This document shows, piece by piece, positions 33,494 to 42,363 of a DNA stretch of 64,000 nt. The stretch's first letter is position 1. Each line of letters starts with the position of its first letter. A model generated the notes under the pieces. It was not told the origin of the DNA. It did no database searches and worked only from the letters and a program-made list of their open reading frames with translations. Source of the stretch: Micromonospora ferruginea (GTDB lineage: Bacteria > Actinomycetota > Actinomycetes > Mycobacteriales > Micromonosporaceae); assembly GCF_013694245.2 (NCBI RefSeq), contig NZ_CP059322.2, forward strand, positions 6,269,001 to 6,333,000. Reading direction: 5' to 3'. A program made the position numbers and the translations under genes.

Positions 33494-34681
33494 TCAGTTC
33501 AGCGGGTCGGCCAGGAGGCGTTCGAAGGCCAGCTCGGCGGCGCCGATCAGCGCCGCGTCGTCGCCGAGTTTCGGGGTACGCAGCCGCACGTGCTCCAGGC
33601 AGGCGGGCAGGCCGTTGCGGTTGAGCCGGCTGCGCACCTGGGCGGCGGCGGCCAGGTAGAGGTCGCGCATGGTGCCACCGAAGATGACCATCTCCGGGTT
33701 GAAGATGTTGACCAGGTTGGCCACGCCGAAGCCGAGCCAGTCGCCGGCCTGCCGGACCGCGCTCTGCGCCCGCGCGTCGCCCCGGTCGGCCGCGTCGAAG
33801 ACGCCCAACAGCGCGTCCCGACCGCGCGCCTCGGCGTGCCCGGCGGCGCGCAGCAGCCCGTACTCGCCGATCTCGGTCTCCCAGCAGCCGCGCCGGCCGC
33901 ACTCGCAGCGCGCGCCGTCGCGGACCACCACCATGTGGCCGACCTCGCCGCCGTAGCCGCCGTGCCCGGTCAGGCGCCGCCCGCCGGCGATGATGCCGGC
34001 GCCGACGCCGACGTCCCCGTACAGGTAGATGACGTTGTCGCAGCCGGTGGCCGCGCCCCGGGCGTGCTCGGCGAAGGCGGCCACGTCGGCCACGTTGCCC
34101 ACCGTGATCGGCACGTCGATGCCCAGCTCGGCGGCGAGCGCCGCGCCGATCGGCTCGTCCACCCAGCCGGTGGTGGGGCTGAGTCGCACCAGCCCGTCGT
34201 CGCGGCGGACCATGCCGCACACGGCCACCCCCGCGCCCACGCACAGCGAGTCCGGCGGCACCCCGTGGTGCATCTCCTTGACCGCGCCGGCCAGCAGCGG
34301 GGCGGCCTCCCCGGCGACCAGGTTGCGCGGCCGGTCCAGTTCGCGACGATCGAGCACCTCGCCGCCGAGACCGACCCTCGCGGCCCGCAGCCGGTCCACC
34401 TCGACGCTGTACGCGTACGCGTAGACCCGGCCCGACTCGGGCCGGACGACGAGTGACGGTCGTCCGGCCCGGCCGGTCTCCTTCGGCGTCCCCTCGCTGA
34501 CCAGACCGGCGCCGGCCAGGTCCGCGGTCAGCGCGCCGATGGTGCTGCGGTTGAGCCCGAGCGCGGTGGTCAGCTCCGCGCGGGTGGTGGCGCCGTGCAC
34601 GTGCACGTAGCGGAGCAATGCGCCCAGGTTCTGCCGGCGGATCTCGTCCTGGCTGGGACCCGCGCGCGTTGCCACTGCCAT
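33494..34681 (-). CDS. ROK-family repressor of the sugar ABC operon (XylR-like)
   Basis: 395 residues. An N-terminal winged helix (NLGALLRYVHVHGATTRAELTTALGLNRSTIGALTADL) binds DNA. The ROK domain binds a sugar: NVADVAAFAEH, YLYGDVGVGAGII, GYGGEVGHM and the zinc motif CECGRRGCWE. It is the last gene of a four-gene operon (binding protein, ATPase, permease, repressor), 19 bases after the permease, as is common for XylR-type autoregulated repressors. The inducing sugar is not evident, though xylose fits the transporter type. Confidence 0.9.
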   Translation of the reverse strand: MAVATRAGPSQDEIRRQNLGALLRYVHVHGATTRAELTTALGLNRSTIGALTADLAGAGLVSEGTPKETGRAGRPSLVVRPESGRVYAYAYSVEVDRLRAARVGLGGEVLDRRELDRPRNLVAGEAAPLLAGAVKEMHHGVPPDSLCVGAGVAVCGMVRRDDGLVRLSPTTGWVDEPIGAALAAELGIDVPITVGNVADVAAFAEHARGAATGCDNVIYLYGDVGVGAGIIAGGRRLTGHGGYGGEVGHMVVVRDGARCECGRRGCWETEIGEYGLLRAAGHAEARGRDALLGVFDAADRGDARAQSAVRQAGDWLGFGVANLVNIFNPEMVIFGGTMRDLYLAAAAQVRSRLNRNGLPACLEHVRLRTPKLGDDAALIGAAELAFERLLADPLN

Positions 34682-34700
34682 CGTGTGTCCGTACCCGGGG

Positions 34701-35960
34701 TCAGCGCACGCCGGTGGCGGCGGCCCGCCGCCTCGACAGCGCGTCGATGGTCGCCGCGGCGAGCAGGACCACGCCGGTGACCACGAACTTGACGCCCGAG
34801 CTGTACCCCATCAGTCCCATCCCGTTGTCGATCACCGCGACCACCGCGCCACCGAGCACGGCGTCGAGGACCCGGCCCTTGCCGCCGAAGAGGCTGGTGC
34901 CGCCGATCACCGCCGCGCCGACGGCGTAGAGCAGCACGTTGCTGCCGCCGGTGTTGGGGTCGACCGAGTTGGCCCGGCTGGCCGCCACGATGCCGCCGAT
35001 GGCGGCCATCCCGGAGCAGATGACGAAGACGGAGATGCGGATCCGGTCCACGTTGATGCCGGCCCGGCGGGACGCCTCGGCGTTGCCGCCGACCGCGTAG
35101 ATGTGCCGGCCGTAGCTGGTGCGCTGGAGCACGAACGTCCAGACGACCAGCAGCACCGCGATGATCGGCACCACGATCGGCACGCCCTTGAGCGACACCA
35201 CCAGGACGTTGCGGCTGCGCTCCAGGTTGAGCACGTAGACCGCGACGCCGAGGATCACGGCGAGACCGCCGATGCGGGCGGCCACCACCGCGATCGGGTC
35301 GGTGAGCAGGCCACGGGCGGACCGGTTGCGGTGGCGCAGGAGCTGCACGGCCGCGTACCCGCCGACGGCCAGCACGGCCAGCACCCAGCCCAGCACGGGG
35401 GAGAGGTTGCGGTTGGCGATCGCGACCAGGGTGTCGTCCCGGACGGCGATGTTGGCGCCCTCGTCCATCAGCGTCAGCACCACGCCCTGGAAGGCGAGGA
35501 AGCCGGCGAGGGTGACCACGAAGGAGGGGATGCCGACCTTCGCGACCAGCAGGCCGAGCACGGTGCCGATCACCACGCCGGTGACGACGGCGGCGAGCAC
35601 CGCGACGTACCAGGGGTAGCCCATCACGGTGACCACGTTGGCCAGGATCGCCGCGCACACGCCGCTGGCGAAGCCGGCGGAGAGGTCGATCTCGCCGAGC
35701 AGCAGGACGAAGACCAGGCCCATCGCGATCAGCGTGACCGCCGCGCCCTGGGTGAACAGGTTCGCCAGGTTGCCGGCGGTGAAGAACGACGGGCGGGCGA
35801 TCGAGAAGCCGATGGCGAGCACGAGCAGCATGACCACCGCGGGCAGCGCCCCGATGTCGCCGCCGCGTACCCGGCGCCAGTAGTTGTTCACGTGGCTGCC
35901 CACGGTCGGCGCCGGTGCGACGCCGGCCGGGCCTTCCTTCTTCACGACGGTGGCGGTCAT
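34701..35960 (-). CDS. Sugar ABC transporter permease (XylH/RbsC family)
   Basis: 419 residues with about ten membrane helices. The family motif GEIDLSAGFASG near residue 96 and the late EAA-like region AVGGNAEASRRAGINVDRIRI, then AVIGGTSLFGGKGRVLDA, identify a carbohydrate permease of the CUT2 class. The inserted loop around residues 205-255 (LLRHRNRSARGLLTDP) is typical of XylH rather than RbsC. The ATG at 35960 overlaps the ATPase stop (ATGA). It pairs with itself and the ATPase encoded next to it. Confidence 0.9.
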   Translation of the reverse strand: MTATVVKKEGPAGVAPAPTVGSHVNNYWRRVRGGDIGALPAVVMLLVLAIGFSIARPSFFTAGNLANLFTQGAAVTLIAMGLVFVLLLGEIDLSAGFASGVCAAILANVVTVMGYPWYVAVLAAVVTGVVIGTVLGLLVAKVGIPSFVVTLAGFLAFQGVVLTLMDEGANIAVRDDTLVAIANRNLSPVLGWVLAVLAVGGYAAVQLLRHRNRSARGLLTDPIAVVAARIGGLAVILGVAVYVLNLERSRNVLVVSLKGVPIVVPIIAVLLVVWTFVLQRTSYGRHIYAVGGNAEASRRAGINVDRIRISVFVICSGMAAIGGIVAASRANSVDPNTGGSNVLLYAVGAAVIGGTSLFGGKGRVLDAVLGGAVVAVIDNGMGLMGYSSGVKFVVTGVVLLAAATIDALSRRRAAATGVR

Positions 35961-36775
35961 CGGACGGCTCCTGGGGTGGTGTCGGCGGGCGCGGCGCCGG
36001 TGCCGTTGCTGCCCGGTTCGCCGGCGAGGCCGAGGTCGCCGGAGCGACCGGCGGTGATCAGCTCGACCACCTGCGAGTGGGTGATGTCGGTGGTCTTCAC
36101 CTGGGCGACCATCTGGCCGAGGTAGAGCGCGGCGATCCGGTCGGAGACGGCGAAGACGTCGTTCATGTTGTGCGAGATGAGCACCACGGCCAGGCCGTTG
36201 TCGGCCAGCCGGCGGACCAGCTCCAGCACCTGGGCGGTCTGCGCGACGCCCAGCGCGGCGGTCGGCTCGTCCAGGATGACCAGTCTGCTGTTCCAGAGCA
36301 CGGCCTTGGCGATGGCCACCGTCTGCCGCTGGCCGCCGGAGAGGCTGGAGACGTGCTGGCGCAGCGACTTCACGGTGCGCACGCTCAGGCCGGCCAGGGT
36401 CTCGGCGGCCATCTGCTCCATGGTCGGCTCGTCGAGCACGAGGCCGCTGCGCTTCTCCCGGCCGAGGAACATGTTCTGCACGATGTCGAGGTTGTCGCAG
36501 AGCGCCAGGTCCTGGTAGACGACCTCGATCCCGAGCGCGGCGGCGTCCCGGGGGCTGCTGATGCTCACCGGCTTGCCGTCGAAGAGGAACTCGCCGGCGT
36601 CGGTGGGGTAGATGCCGCTGATGCACTTGACCAGGGTCGACTTGCCGGCGCCGTTGTCGCCGACCAGCGCGGTCACCTCGCCGGGGTGCGCGGCGAAGGC
36701 GACGTCGCGAAGCACCTGGACGGGACCGAAGCTCTTGTCGATCCCGCGTAGCTCCAGCAGGGGGGTTGCGGACAC
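35957..36775 (-). CDS. Sugar ABC transporter ATPase (CUT2 type, single domain)
   Basis: 272 residues. Walker A GDNGAGKSTLVKCISG, Q-loop VYQDLALCDNLD, signature LSGGQRQTVAIAKAV, Walker B LVILDEPTAALGV and the H-loop ISHNM. Only one nucleotide-binding domain is present, as in XylG-like actinobacterial proteins, whereas RbsA/XylG of enteric bacteria have two. The GTG at 36775 follows AAAGGAG. The C-terminal 30 residues are a Gly/Ala/Pro tail of no clear function. Confidence 0.9.
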   Translation of the reverse strand: MSATPLLELRGIDKSFGPVQVLRDVAFAAHPGEVTALVGDNGAGKSTLVKCISGIYPTDAGEFLFDGKPVSISSPRDAAALGIEVVYQDLALCDNLDIVQNMFLGREKRSGLVLDEPTMEQMAAETLAGLSVRTVKSLRQHVSSLSGGQRQTVAIAKAVLWNSRLVILDEPTAALGVAQTAQVLELVRRLADNGLAVVLISHNMNDVFAVSDRIAALYLGQMVAQVKTTDITHSQVVELITAGRSGDLGLAGEPGSNGTGAAPADTTPGAVR

Positions 36776-36881
36776 GGGGGTCTCCTTTGGGCGGAGGGAG
36801 GTCTCGGATCCCGTCCGGCGTGGGTACCGCCCGGCACGGGAGTCTTCCCGTGCCGGGCGGTGCCGCCTGAGGCGGGGTGGG

Positions 36882-37985
36882 TCAGCTCACGCCGGCGTCG
36901 GTGCAGAGCTTGGTGAACGCACCGGTGCAGAGCTCTTCCTTGGTGACGTAACCGTCGGCCACGACGTCCTTGACGTTGTCCTTGTAGATGGCCTTCGGCT
37001 CCAGCAGCACGGCCGGCACGTCCCGGTTGCCCTCCGGGTCCTTGACGGTCTGGCCGGTGTCCTTCTTCTCGCCCTTGGCGAGCGCGATGGCCAGCTCGGA
37101 GGCGGCGTCCGCCTCCTTCTTGACCGCCTTGTAGACGGTCATGCACTGGTCACCGGCGAGGATGTTCTGCAGGCCCTCCTTGGTGGCGTCCTGACCGGTC
37201 ACCGGGACCTTGCCGTTGAGCTTGTTCTTCTTCAGCACCGAGATGGCCGCGTTGCCGAGACCGTCGTTGGCGGCGAGCACACCGTCGATCTTGCCGCTGG
37301 CCTTGGTGAGCTGCTGCTCGAAGATGGTGGCGGCCTGCGCGTTGTCCCACGCCGGCACCGAGTCGTCGGCGACCTTGGTGTATTCCTTCGAGTCGAACTT
37401 CGGCTTGAGCACCGAGTCGTACCCGTTCTTGAACAGGGTGGCGTTGTTGTCGGTCGGCGAGCCGTTGAGGTACGCGATCGACGGGTTCTTGGCGCCCTTG
37501 TCGGTCAGGCACTTGCTCAGGCCCTCGCCCTGGAGCTTGCCGACGGCCTCGTTGTCGAAGCTGACGTAGTACTGGGCGGAGCCGCCCAGGGTCAGCCGGT
37601 CGTAGTCGATCGTGGCGACGCCCTGCGACTTGGCCTTGTCGAGCACGGCCTTGCCGGTGCCGGAGTCCAGGTTGACGATCATCAGCACGTTGACGCCGTT
37701 GGTGATCATCTGGTCGGCGATGGTCTGGAACGCGGTCTTGTCGTTCTGCGCGTTCTGGATGTCCGACTCGACGCCGGCCGCGTCGAACGCCGCCTTGAGG
37801 AACTTGCGGTCCGCGCCCTCCCAGCGGGCGGAGGACTTGCTGTCCGGCAGGATCACGCCGATCTTCGGCTTCTTGTCGTTCGAACCGCCGGCCTGGTCGG
37901 AAGAACCGCCGTTGTCACCACAGGCGGCCATGCTGCCGGTCGCGAGGAGACCGACGGCCGCGAAGGTGAGGAAGCCCTTGCGCAT
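36882..37985 (-). CDS. Sugar-binding lipoprotein (XylF-like)
   Basis: 367 residues. A lipoprotein signal peptide ends in SMAAC with the lipidated cysteine at residue 22. The mature protein is a periplasmic-binding fold of the pentose/hexose type: KIGVILPDSKSSARWEGADR, VNVLMIVNLDSGTGKAVLDKA, GVATIDYDRL, SFDNEAVGKLQG and GVLAANDGLGNAAISVL match XylF. It is the first and probably most expressed gene of the operon. The ATG at 37985 is preceded by GAAAGGA; the frame runs upstream without signal features. Confidence 0.92.
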   Translation of the reverse strand: MRKGFLTFAAVGLLATGSMAACGDNGGSSDQAGGSNDKKPKIGVILPDSKSSARWEGADRKFLKAAFDAAGVESDIQNAQNDKTAFQTIADQMITNGVNVLMIVNLDSGTGKAVLDKAKSQGVATIDYDRLTLGGSAQYYVSFDNEAVGKLQGEGLSKCLTDKGAKNPSIAYLNGSPTDNNATLFKNGYDSVLKPKFDSKEYTKVADDSVPAWDNAQAATIFEQQLTKASGKIDGVLAANDGLGNAAISVLKKNKLNGKVPVTGQDATKEGLQNILAGDQCMTVYKAVKKEADAASELAIALAKGEKKDTGQTVKDPEGNRDVPAVLLEPKAIYKDNVKDVVADGYVTKEELCTGAFTKLCTDAGVS

Positions 37986-38173
37986 GTGCACGGGTCCTTT
38001 CGGGGGGTGGGGGAGTTGCGTTCGGTTGTTTTGTTGTGTCCGGCAACGTATTCCGCGCTTCCCGGGGTCCGCAAGAGTGCCGAGGTCAGAAGTTTGTTGG
38101 CGGCGGTAACAATTCAGCAACGCGGTTGTCACCTCACGGACACCGGCTGCGGAAACGCTCCCGGACGTCCGGT
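37986..38173 (-). promoter_or_regulatory. Promoter region of the sugar ABC operon
   Basis: This 188-base gap is AT-richer than the genes around it. TTGTT (38094-38098) and AACAA (38108-38112) form an inverted repeat with nine bases between, a possible binding site for the ROK repressor encoded at the operon's end. No -35/-10 pair is convincing. Confidence 0.35.
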
Positions 38174-38653
38174 TCAGCCGGCCGCGATCGGGGCGGTCAC
38201 GGCCCCGGTCAGCGCCACCAGATCGGCCGGCGCGAGCCGAAGCTGGAGACCCCGGCGACCGGCCGACACGTACACCGCCGGGTACGCCGACGCGGACGCG
38301 TCGACCACCGTTTGCAACCGCTTCCGCTGCCCCAGCGGGCTGATCCCGCCCCGCACGTACCCGGTGGCCCGCTCGGCCGCGACCCGGTCGGCCAGCGCGG
38401 CCCGCTTGCCGCCGACCGCCGCGGCCAGCGCCTTCAGGTCCAGCTCCCCGGTCACCGGCACCACCGCCACGGTCAGCCCGCCGTCGACCTCGGTGACCAG
38501 CGACTTGAACACCTGCCCCGGCGGCACCCCGAGGGCGTCGGCGACCAGCGCGCCGTAGTTCGGCGCGTCCGGCGACACGTCGTACGGATGCGTGGTGTAC
38601 GCGATCTTCCGCCTGGTCAGCAGCGCGGTCGCCGGAGTGCCCTGTCCCGCCAT
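38174..38653 (-). CDS. YbaK/EbsC-family aminoacyl-tRNA deacylase
   Basis: 159 residues. The fold and the motifs GTPATALLTRRKIAYTTHPY, PPGQVFKSLVTEVDG and AERATGYVRGGISPLGQRKR are those of Cys-tRNA(Pro) deacylases that hydrolyse misacylated tRNA. The lysine in FKSLV is the conserved catalytic one. The ATG at 38653 is used; a TTG nine bases further upstream is less likely. It stands alone in the same orientation as the next gene. Confidence 0.92.
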   Translation of the reverse strand: MAGQGTPATALLTRRKIAYTTHPYDVSPDAPNYGALVADALGVPPGQVFKSLVTEVDGGLTVAVVPVTGELDLKALAAAVGGKRAALADRVAAERATGYVRGGISPLGQRKRLQTVVDASASAYPAVYVSAGRRGLQLRLAPADLVALTGAVTAPIAAG

Positions 38654-38722
38654 GACCGTCAAGCTAACCCGGCCGTCGGGTCACGGCGACCCGGCACGTG
38701 GCGCGGCGGCCGGGTGACGCCG

Positions 38723-39955
38723 TCAGCCGGCCGCCGGCGCCGGGCGGCAGATCAGCACGGTGGGCGCGCCGGCCACCCGGGTCAGCACCAGGCTGGCCGC
38801 CTCGTCGCCGGCCAGCCGCAGGTCCCGGCGCAGCTTCTCCGGCTCCAGCGCCGACCCCCGCTTGAGGATCTCCACCCGACCGACCCGGCGTTCCCGCAGC
38901 AGGGCGCGCAGCCGCTTCAGGGAGAACGGCAGCACGTCGGTGATCTCCAGGCAGCGGGCGAACGGGGTGGCGTGTGCCGCGTCCGCGTAGAGGTAGGCGA
39001 TCGACGGGTCGGCGAGCGTGGCGCCGAGGTCGGCGGACAGCTCCGCGACCAGGTGCGCGCGCACCACCGCCGGGTCCGGGTCGAACAGGAACCGCCGTAC
39101 CGCGCCCACCGCCGCCTCGTCCGCGCCGGTGCCGGTGAGGTGATAAGCGGGGGCCCCTTCTCTACCGGAGGCGTTAACGGGGGCCCCTTCCTTGCTCCGC
39201 AGCAGGGTGGCGCGGCGGGGGACGTCGGCGAGGGGCCCGCACCAGAGCGCGGCCTCCACCAGGTCGCCGTCGACGCTCACCCACTCCGCCTCGGCGCCGG
39301 CCGGGATCAGCGCGTGGTCCAGGCCGGGCGCCACCTTGACCACGGTACGCGGCACCCGCGCGGCCAGCCCGGTGACGAAGTCCCACGGCGGGGAGTAGGC
39401 GTTCGGGTCGAAGATCCGCCGGCCGGTGCCGGCCCGCCGCCGCGCCGGGTCGCAGAACGCGCCGTCCACCCGGGACACGTCGAACGCGGTGGCGTCGCCG
39501 CACTCGACCGTGACCAGGTCGGCCAGCCCGGCCGCCTCGGCGTTCGCGGCGGCCATCGCGGCGGTCACCGGGTCGGCCTCGACCCCGTGCACGCGGATGC
39601 CGGCACGGGCCGCGGCCAGCGCGTCGGCGCCCAGCCCGCACCCCAGGTCGGCCAGGGTCGTCACGCCCGCGGCGCGCAGCCGCGCGGCCCGCCGGTCGGC
39701 GACCACCCGGCGGGTGGCCTGTTCCAGCCCGGCCCGGGTGAGGAACATGCCGGCCGCCGCCGGGCCGAACTTGCCTGCCGCCCGGCGGCGCAGTTCCGCC
39801 TGGGTCAGCGCCGCCGCGGCGAGCCCGCCGGGGATACCGGCCGAGCGCAGCGCGGCCGCCGCCGCCAGCGGGTCGCCGCCGGCCACCTCCGCCGCCGCGG
39901 CGAGCGCGGCCGACCCCTCGGGGGTACGCAGCGCGGTGAGCTGGTCGAGGTCCAC
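38723..39955 (-). CDS. SAM-dependent methyltransferase with THUMP-like C-terminal domain
   Basis: 410 residues. The N-terminal helical part is followed by a methyltransferase domain: LADLGCGLGADALAAARAG (motif I), VHGVEADPVTAAMAAANAE, and FCDPARRRAGTGRRIFDP where an Asp-Pro-Ala-Arg replaces the usual NPPY. The C-terminal THUMP-like domain ends near ILKRGSALEPEKLRRDLRL. The GTG at 39955 (VDLDQLTALRTPEG) follows GGGAG. Remarkably, residues about 254-272 (SKEGAPVNASGREGAPAYH) are encoded by a dispersed GGGGCCCC repeat inserted in frame. The substrate is probably RNA, but this is inference. Confidence 0.85.
   Translation of the reverse strand: MDLDQLTALRTPEGSAALAAAAEVAGGDPLAAAAALRSAGIPGGLAAAALTQAELRRRAAGKFGPAAAGMFLTRAGLEQATRRVVADRRAARLRAAGVTTLADLGCGLGADALAAARAGIRVHGVEADPVTAAMAAANAEAAGLADLVTVECGDATAFDVSRVDGAFCDPARRRAGTGRRIFDPNAYSPPWDFVTGLAARVPRTVVKVAPGLDHALIPAGAEAEWVSVDGDLVEAALWCGPLADVPRRATLLRSKEGAPVNASGREGAPAYHLTGTGADEAAVGAVRRFLFDPDPAVVRAHLVAELSADLGATLADPSIAYLYADAAHATPFARCLEITDVLPFSLKRLRALLRERRVGRVEILKRGSALEPEKLRRDLRLAGDEAASLVLTRVAGAPTVLICRPAPAAG
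39142..39195 (-). repeat. Dispersed GGGGCCCC/TTAAC repeat, copy B, inside a coding sequence
   Basis: GGGGCCCC boxes at 39150-39157 and 39180-39187 flank TCTACCGGAGGCGTTAAC. In the minus orientation the copy matches the consensus of copies A, C and D. It keeps the reading frame of the methyltransferase gene and is translated. Confidence 0.85.
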
Positions 39956-39999
39956 CGGTTCATTCTCCCGACCCGGAGGGCGACACGGTGGGCGGGGCG

Positions 40000-40071
40000 C
40001 TGGCACTCTCCTTGACGGAGTGCTAGCCGAGGAATAACCTGCGATTAGCACTCTCACCCTGAGGGTGCCAA
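40000..40071 (+). promoter_or_regulatory. groES promoter with two CIRCE (HrcA) operators
   Basis: CIRCE 1 is CTGGCACTC-n9-GAGTGCTAG (40000-40026) and CIRCE 2 is TTAGCACTC-n9-GGGTGCCAA (40045-40071), both close to TTAGCACTC-n9-GAGTGCTAA. Between and over them lies the promoter TTGACG (40012-40017), 17 bases, TAACCT (40035-40040). HrcA bound at CIRCE 1 would cover the -35 and at CIRCE 2 the start of transcription. Heat-shock derepression is the established role of this arrangement. Confidence 0.9.
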
Positions 40072-40213
40072 CCTCCGGGCCCTGGTGCCCGAGGGTTGAA
40101 CGCCAGGCGGACCGGCACCCGCGACGACGGCCCCGCCCGGTGGCATGTGGCAGATTGACGCTGGTCGGCATGCCGACCGGTAACGACACCAAGTACCCCA
40201 GGAGGGTATGCCC

Positions 40214-40522
40214 GTGACTACCGCGACCAAGGTTGCGATCAAGCCGCTCGAGGACCGCATCGTGGTCCAGGCGAACGAGGCCGAGACCACCACCGCCTCG
40301 GGCATCGTGATCCCCGACACCGCCAAGGAGAAGCCGCAGGAGGGCACCGTCCTCGCTGTGGGCCCGGGCCGGATCGACGACAAGGGCAACCGCGTGCCGG
40401 TCGACGTGAAGGTCGGCGACACCGTTCTCTACTCGAAGTACGGCGGCACCGAGGTCAAGTACGCCGGCGAGGAGTACCTGGTGCTCTCCGCCCGCGACGT
40501 CCTCGCGGTCATCGAGAAGTAA
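40214..40522 (+). CDS. groES: Co-chaperonin GroES
   Basis: 102 residues, the lid of the GroEL chamber. TTATKVAIKPLEDRIVVQ opens the protein, the mobile loop region reads ETTTASGIVIPDTAKEKPQEG, and it ends DVLAVIEK. The GTG at 40214 is chosen over the ATG at 40208 because AGGAGG (40200-40205) is eight bases from the GTG but only two from the ATG, and the GTG gives the actinobacterial N-terminus. It is the first gene of the groES-groEL1 operon under HrcA/CIRCE control. Confidence 0.97.
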   Translation: MTTATKVAIKPLEDRIVVQANEAETTTASGIVIPDTAKEKPQEGTVLAVGPGRIDDKGNRVPVDVKVGDTVLYSKYGGTEVKYAGEEYLVLSARDVLAVIEK

Positions 40523-40592
40523 GCAACCGATCAGTGTCGTTGCCCCGGTCCGGCTCGCCGGGCCGGGGCAACGTCGCTTCGAAGGGATACCG

Positions 40593-42239
40593 ATGGCAAA
40601 GATCCTGAGCTTCTCGGATGACGCCCGGCACCTGCTGGAGCACGGTGTCAACGCCCTGGCGGACGCGGTCAAGGTCACCCTCGGCCCGCGCGGGCGCAAC
40701 GTCGTCCTGGACAAGAAGTTCGGTGTGCCCACGATCACCAACGACGGCGTGACCATCGCCAAGGAGATCGAGCTCACCAACCCGTACGAGAACCTCGGCG
40801 CGCAGTTGGTCAAGGAGGTGGCGACCAAGACCAACGACGTCGCCGGCGACGGGACCACCACCGCGACCGTGCTGGCCCAGGCCATGGTCCGCGAGGGCCT
40901 GCGCAACGTGGCCGCGGGCACCAACCCGACCGGCCTGAAGCGGGGCATCGACGCGGCGGCCGCCAAGGTCTCCGAGGCGCTGCTCGGCAAGGCCGTCGAG
41001 GTCGCCAGCAAGGAGTCGATCGCGCACGTGGCGACCGTCTCCGCGCAGGACGCCACGATCGGCGAGCTGATCGCCGAGGCGATGGAGCGGGTCGGCCGCG
41101 ACGGTGTCATCACCGTCGAGGAGGGCTCCGCGCTCACCACCGAGCTGGAGGTGACCGAGGGTCTCCAGTTCGACAAGGGCTTCATCTCGCCGAACTTCGT
41201 CACCGACGTGGAGTCGCAGGAGTCGGTCCTGGAGGACCCGTACATCCTCATCACCACGCAGAAGATCTCGGCGATCGAGGAGCTGCTGCCGCTGCTGGAG
41301 AAGGTCCTCCAGAACAACAAGCCGCTGCTCATCATCGCCGAGGACGTCGAGGGCCAGGCCCTGTCCACGCTGGTGGTCAACGCCATCCGCAAGACCGTGA
41401 AGGTCTGCGCGGTGAAGGCCCCCGGCTTCGGCGACCGCCGCAAGGCGATGCTGCAGGACATGGCGGTGCTGACCGGCGCCGAGCTGGTCGCCCCGGAGCT
41501 GGGCTACAAGCTCGACCAGGTCGGCCTGGAGGTGCTCGGCACCGCCCGCCGCGTCGTGGTCGACAAGGAGAACACCACGGTCGTCGACGGTGGCGGCCAG
41601 TCCGCCGAGGTCACCGACCGGGTCGCCCAGATCCGTAAGGAGATCGAGGCGTCGGACTCCGAGTGGGACCGGGAGAAGCTCTCCGAGCGGCTGGCGAAGC
41701 TGTCCGGTGGCATCGCGGTGATCAAGGTCGGCGCGGCCACCGAGGTCGAGATGAAGGAGCGCAAGCACCGCATCGAGGACGCCATCGCCGCGACCAAGGC
41801 CGCGGTCGAGGAGGGTACGGTCCCGGGCGGCGGCGCCGCGCTGGCCCAGATCCTGCCGGTGCTCGACGACGACCTGGGCTTCACCGGCGAGGAGAAGGTC
41901 GGCGTCTCGATCGTGCGCAAGGCGCTCGTCGAGCCGCTGCGCTGGATCGCCCAGAACGCCGGCCACGACGGCTACGTGGTGGTGCAGAAGGTCGTCGGCC
42001 AGGACTGGGGCACCGGCCTGGACGCCGCCACCGGCGAGTACGTCGACCTGGCCAAGGCCGGCATCCTCGACCCGGTGAAGGTGACCCGCAACGCGGTCTC
42101 CAACGCCGCGTCGATCGCCGGCCTGCTGCTCACCACGGAGAGCCTCGTGGTGGAGAAGCCGGCCGAGCCGGAGCCGGCCGCCGCCGGTGGGCACGGCCAC
42201 TCGCACGGCCACGGCCACCAGCACGGCCCGGGTTTCTGA
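40593..42239 (+). CDS. groEL1: Chaperonin GroEL1 with His-rich tail
   Basis: 548 residues. MAKILSFSDDARHLLEHGVN begins it, followed by the ATP-binding LGPRGRNVVLDK and GDGTTTATVLAQAM. The C-terminus is GGHGHSHGHGHQHGPGF instead of the usual Gly-Met tail, the mark of the operon-linked GroEL1 in actinobacteria that carry a second GroEL elsewhere. GroEL1 types have specialised clients in mycobacteria; that role is not shown here. A 70-base gap separates it from groES. Confidence 0.96.
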   Translation: MAKILSFSDDARHLLEHGVNALADAVKVTLGPRGRNVVLDKKFGVPTITNDGVTIAKEIELTNPYENLGAQLVKEVATKTNDVAGDGTTTATVLAQAMVREGLRNVAAGTNPTGLKRGIDAAAAKVSEALLGKAVEVASKESIAHVATVSAQDATIGELIAEAMERVGRDGVITVEEGSALTTELEVTEGLQFDKGFISPNFVTDVESQESVLEDPYILITTQKISAIEELLPLLEKVLQNNKPLLIIAEDVEGQALSTLVVNAIRKTVKVCAVKAPGFGDRRKAMLQDMAVLTGAELVAPELGYKLDQVGLEVLGTARRVVVDKENTTVVDGGGQSAEVTDRVAQIRKEIEASDSEWDREKLSERLAKLSGGIAVIKVGAATEVEMKERKHRIEDAIAATKAAVEEGTVPGGGAALAQILPVLDDDLGFTGEEKVGVSIVRKALVEPLRWIAQNAGHDGYVVVQKVVGQDWGTGLDAATGEYVDLAKAGILDPVKVTRNAVSNAASIAGLLLTTESLVVEKPAEPEPAAAGGHGHSHGHGHQHGPGF

Positions 42240-42258
42240 CCCGAGGAGCACGGCCCGA

Positions 42259-42296
42259 CGTCAGGGCACACCGCCACCCGGCGGTGTGCCCTGACG
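42259..42296 (+). terminator. Strong terminator hairpin after groEL1
   Basis: CGTCAGGGCACACCGCC (42259-42275) pairs perfectly with GGCGGTGTGCCCTGACG (42280-42296) around an ACCC loop, 20 bases past the groEL1 stop. Confidence 0.85.
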
Positions 42297-42363
42297 CGTA
42301 TCCGCCTTACGGAACGCTGACGAGATTGGCGGCCGGGCCGACCGGTCGACCACACTGGGCCGG

